From Anodontia alba (lineage: Eukaryota; Mollusca; Bivalvia; Lucinida; Lucinidae), in the NCBI GenBank assembly GCA_964016985.1, contig OZ024827.1:16311374-16375373 (forward strand): DNA of 64,000 bases, written 5' to 3'. Below the pieces are notes generated by a model. The model had not been told where the DNA came from. It saw only the letters and a program-made list of their open reading frames with translations, and searched no databases. Of the stretch, positions 62,809 through 64,000 are shown in pieces. The position numbers and the translations under genes were made by a program. The first letter of the stretch is position 1, and every line of letters begins with the position of its first letter.

Positions 62809-63021
62809 TTAACCTTTACCACTCTCTGGGCATTTTCAGCAGACGACAAATTGATGATATTTTTCTTATTTTTCCTAGAAAACAGGATATGACATTTCAT
62901 GCAAATTGTCTCCTAAGGAGACAATTTGCATGAAATGTCATATCCTGTTTTCTGGGAAAAATAAGAAAAATATTTCAAAATGTCGTCTGCTGAAAATTTT
63001 ACCCAGAGTGCTAAGCGTTAA
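62809..63021 (-). repeat. HpD17 hairpin element (type copy)
   Basis: TTAACCTTTACCACTCTCTG to CAGAGTGCTAAGCGTTAA, TTAA outermost. Hairpin of about 75 bp arms: TTCCTAGAAAACAGG, GACATTTCATGCAAATTGTC and complement. Confidence 0.93.
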
Positions 63022-63289
63022 GTATTATGTAGAACAGCAAATTCATTTTAATGGCAACGTCTTTGGGAACAAATGCTGTTATTGTAACGAGGATTCACTG
63101 TATCAATATTTTAGAAAGTCTTCTTAATATCAAGATGTTCGTTTGAATACTTCAGTAACATCAGTTTGATTTTCATGAGAACATTAAGTGTCTTTCATAA
63201 CAAAACAGAAACAAATCTGAAACAAGAGTCGCAGTTAGTACTATCAGTATACCCACTGTTTATTTGTATAGTTTAGTAAAAAATAAAAC

Positions 63290-63470
63290 TGTGGTTCGAG
63301 CCTTGCTCGGGTCATATGTGGGAAAGCCAAGTTCTGCTTACGGATGGTCAGGTGGTTTTTCTCCGGGTTCCCCGGTTTTCGCCCACCTTCGATGAACGAT
63401 CGGCTCGATATAAGTGAAATATTCTTGAAAGGGCCGTAAAACCCAAATCATAAAAAAAAAAAAAAAAAAG
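63290..63470 (+). mobile_element. SINE R2, 5'-truncated
   Basis: Starts GTGGTTCGAGCCTTGCTCGG and ends CCGTAAAACCCAAATCAT plus 18 A; same family as R1. Confidence 0.85.
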
Positions 63471-63708
63471 TAAAATTAAGATATTGTCTAGAGGAAAGAA
63501 AAGAGCATCATTCATTTTCTGACAAGACCATAAGGTATAATGTTTTTGATCCTCTAAAGAGAAAAAAAAAATATGCTTCTCATTACAAGCAAGGGAAAGA
63601 AAATTTTGGAAGTCTTGCTTATGAATGTTAGTAGTTTCATTGATGTTTTATTTTCAGTAAATAACTGGCGGTACACTTCTGTACAAGCATAATTCTGCAC
63701 TGTTTCAG

Positions 63709-63813
63709 GAGTTTTCTCAAGAAGACTATGACTACATTGTGAATGGTTGGAAAGATAAACTAGGAAGAATCCACAATCAGAGATGGGGTGTCTTCTATGC
63801 TGAGAAACATTAA
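63709..63813 (+). CDS. PEAMT: PEAMT exon 12 with stop codon
   Basis: Residues 465-498 then TAA at 63811-63813. DYIVNGWKDKLGRIHNQRWGVFYAEKH matches the usual PEAMT end, where the QRWG-F element packs against the active site. Acceptor CTGTTTCAG. No AATAAA is visible before the next hairpin element, so the mRNA end may lie beyond the window. Confidence 0.94.
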   Translation, partial: EFSQEDYDYIVNGWKDKLGRIHNQRWGVFYAEKH

Positions 63814-63902
63814 CACTGATGCTTAATTTGTCCAGAAAGGATTCATTTACAGAAAAAAATGCTAATAATTCTTAAACATTATCACTGTGCCATTTACAGC
63901 AT
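63814..63902 (+). other. PEAMT 3' UTR, unique part
   Basis: A/T-rich non-coding sequence between the stop codon and HpI5. There is no canonical polyadenylation hexamer in it; the closest string is AATAAT. Confidence 0.45.
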
Positions 63903-64000
63903 ATGGAAAATGTCCTATAATTTTGAACACTTTATCCCATACTTTTTCGCCTAAATTTTGCTTTTTATGTAGTTGTTTCTTAAAATTATAAGTAAATGGC
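63903..64000. repeat. HpI5, cut by window end
   Basis: GGAAAATGTCCTATAATTTT, ACTTTTTCGCCTAAATTTTG and TAGTTGTTTCTTAAAAT, as in HpI1 and HpI4. Confidence 0.75.

Larger units (their letters stand above)
62548..63100. mobile_element. pogo-like MITE P4 hosting HpB27 and HpD17
   Basis: Ends CAGATAACTCTCTTTATACT and GTAACGAGGATTCACTG with TA on both sides (62546-62547, 63101-63102). Two hairpin elements lie inside. Confidence 0.65.
11655..63813 (+). other. PEAMT: Gene span: bifunctional phosphoethanolamine N-methyltransferase (12 coding exons)
   Basis: The enzyme methylates phosphoethanolamine three times with S-adenosylmethionine to give phosphocholine, feeding phosphatidylcholine synthesis; family members act in the cytosol. 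Twelve exons with GT-AG introns join without a frame break: 1497 nt, 498 residues plus TAA, close to the roughly 490 residues of plant two-domain PEAMTs. MT1 has ELGAGIG (60-66) and acidic D83. MT2 has LDVGCGIGG (293-301), D318, D347 and SRDTILH (363-369). By analogy with the Plasmodium enzyme, Y260, D365, H369, Y409, R413 and Y415 are the expected phospho-base and catalytic residues. In plants MT1 does the first methylation and MT2 the other two; this division is inferred here. Nematodes split the two activities between two proteins. No signal peptide or membrane segment is seen. Introns make up about 97% of the span. Confidence 0.93.

Overview
This is eukaryotic nuclear DNA, most likely from a bivalve mollusc (probably a heterodont clam; that rank is inference). 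The evidence is one long intron-rich gene with GT-AG introns, dense short palindromic transposons, tRNA-headed SINEs ending in CGTAAAACCC-like tails, and degenerate tandem-unit elements carrying (TCCG)n and TGACCTTGACCT motifs. I see no prokaryotic features such as operons, CRISPR arrays or insertion sequences.

The only gene I can support runs on the + strand from 11655 to 63813. Twelve coding exons join in frame to 498 codons plus TAA. The product is a two-domain phosphoethanolamine N-methyltransferase (PEAMT), which makes phosphocholine by three SAM-dependent methylations. Domain MT1 (about residues 10-215) carries the SAM motif ELGAGIG at 60-66. Domain MT2 (about 240-498) carries LDVGCGIGG at 293-301 and the catalytic SRDTILH segment at 363-369. 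A TATA-like promoter lies at 11541. Intron 1 is 16.7 kb and holds an 11.2 kb element with very long inverted ends.

Layout: 1-11.5 kb is upstream intergenic DNA made of repeats. 11.5-11.7 kb is the promoter and first coding exon. 11.7-28.3 kb is intron 1, with the 11.2 kb element at 12972-24142 containing a hairpin tandem array and further nested foldbacks. 28.3-36.3 kb is exon 2 and intron 2, with a 2 kb element whose 146 bp units each carry a nuclear-receptor-like motif. 36.3-44.3 kb holds exons 3-6. 45.2-63.8 kb holds exons 7-12, with a dead mariner nested in a second transposon at 52.8-55.1 kb.

Most remaining DNA is a mosaic of about ten families of roughly 200-300 bp hairpin elements (called HpA to HpJ here, my labels). 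At least four families (A, D, E, G) end at TTAA, suggesting piggyBac-type mobilisation. Different families, judged by their ends, share the same central hairpin. Many copies are nested in one another with readable target duplications, and several sit 8-35 bp from exon boundaries. No transposase for any hairpin family was found in the window. All coordinates were read by eye; exon boundaries are exact, repeat ends may be off by a few bases.
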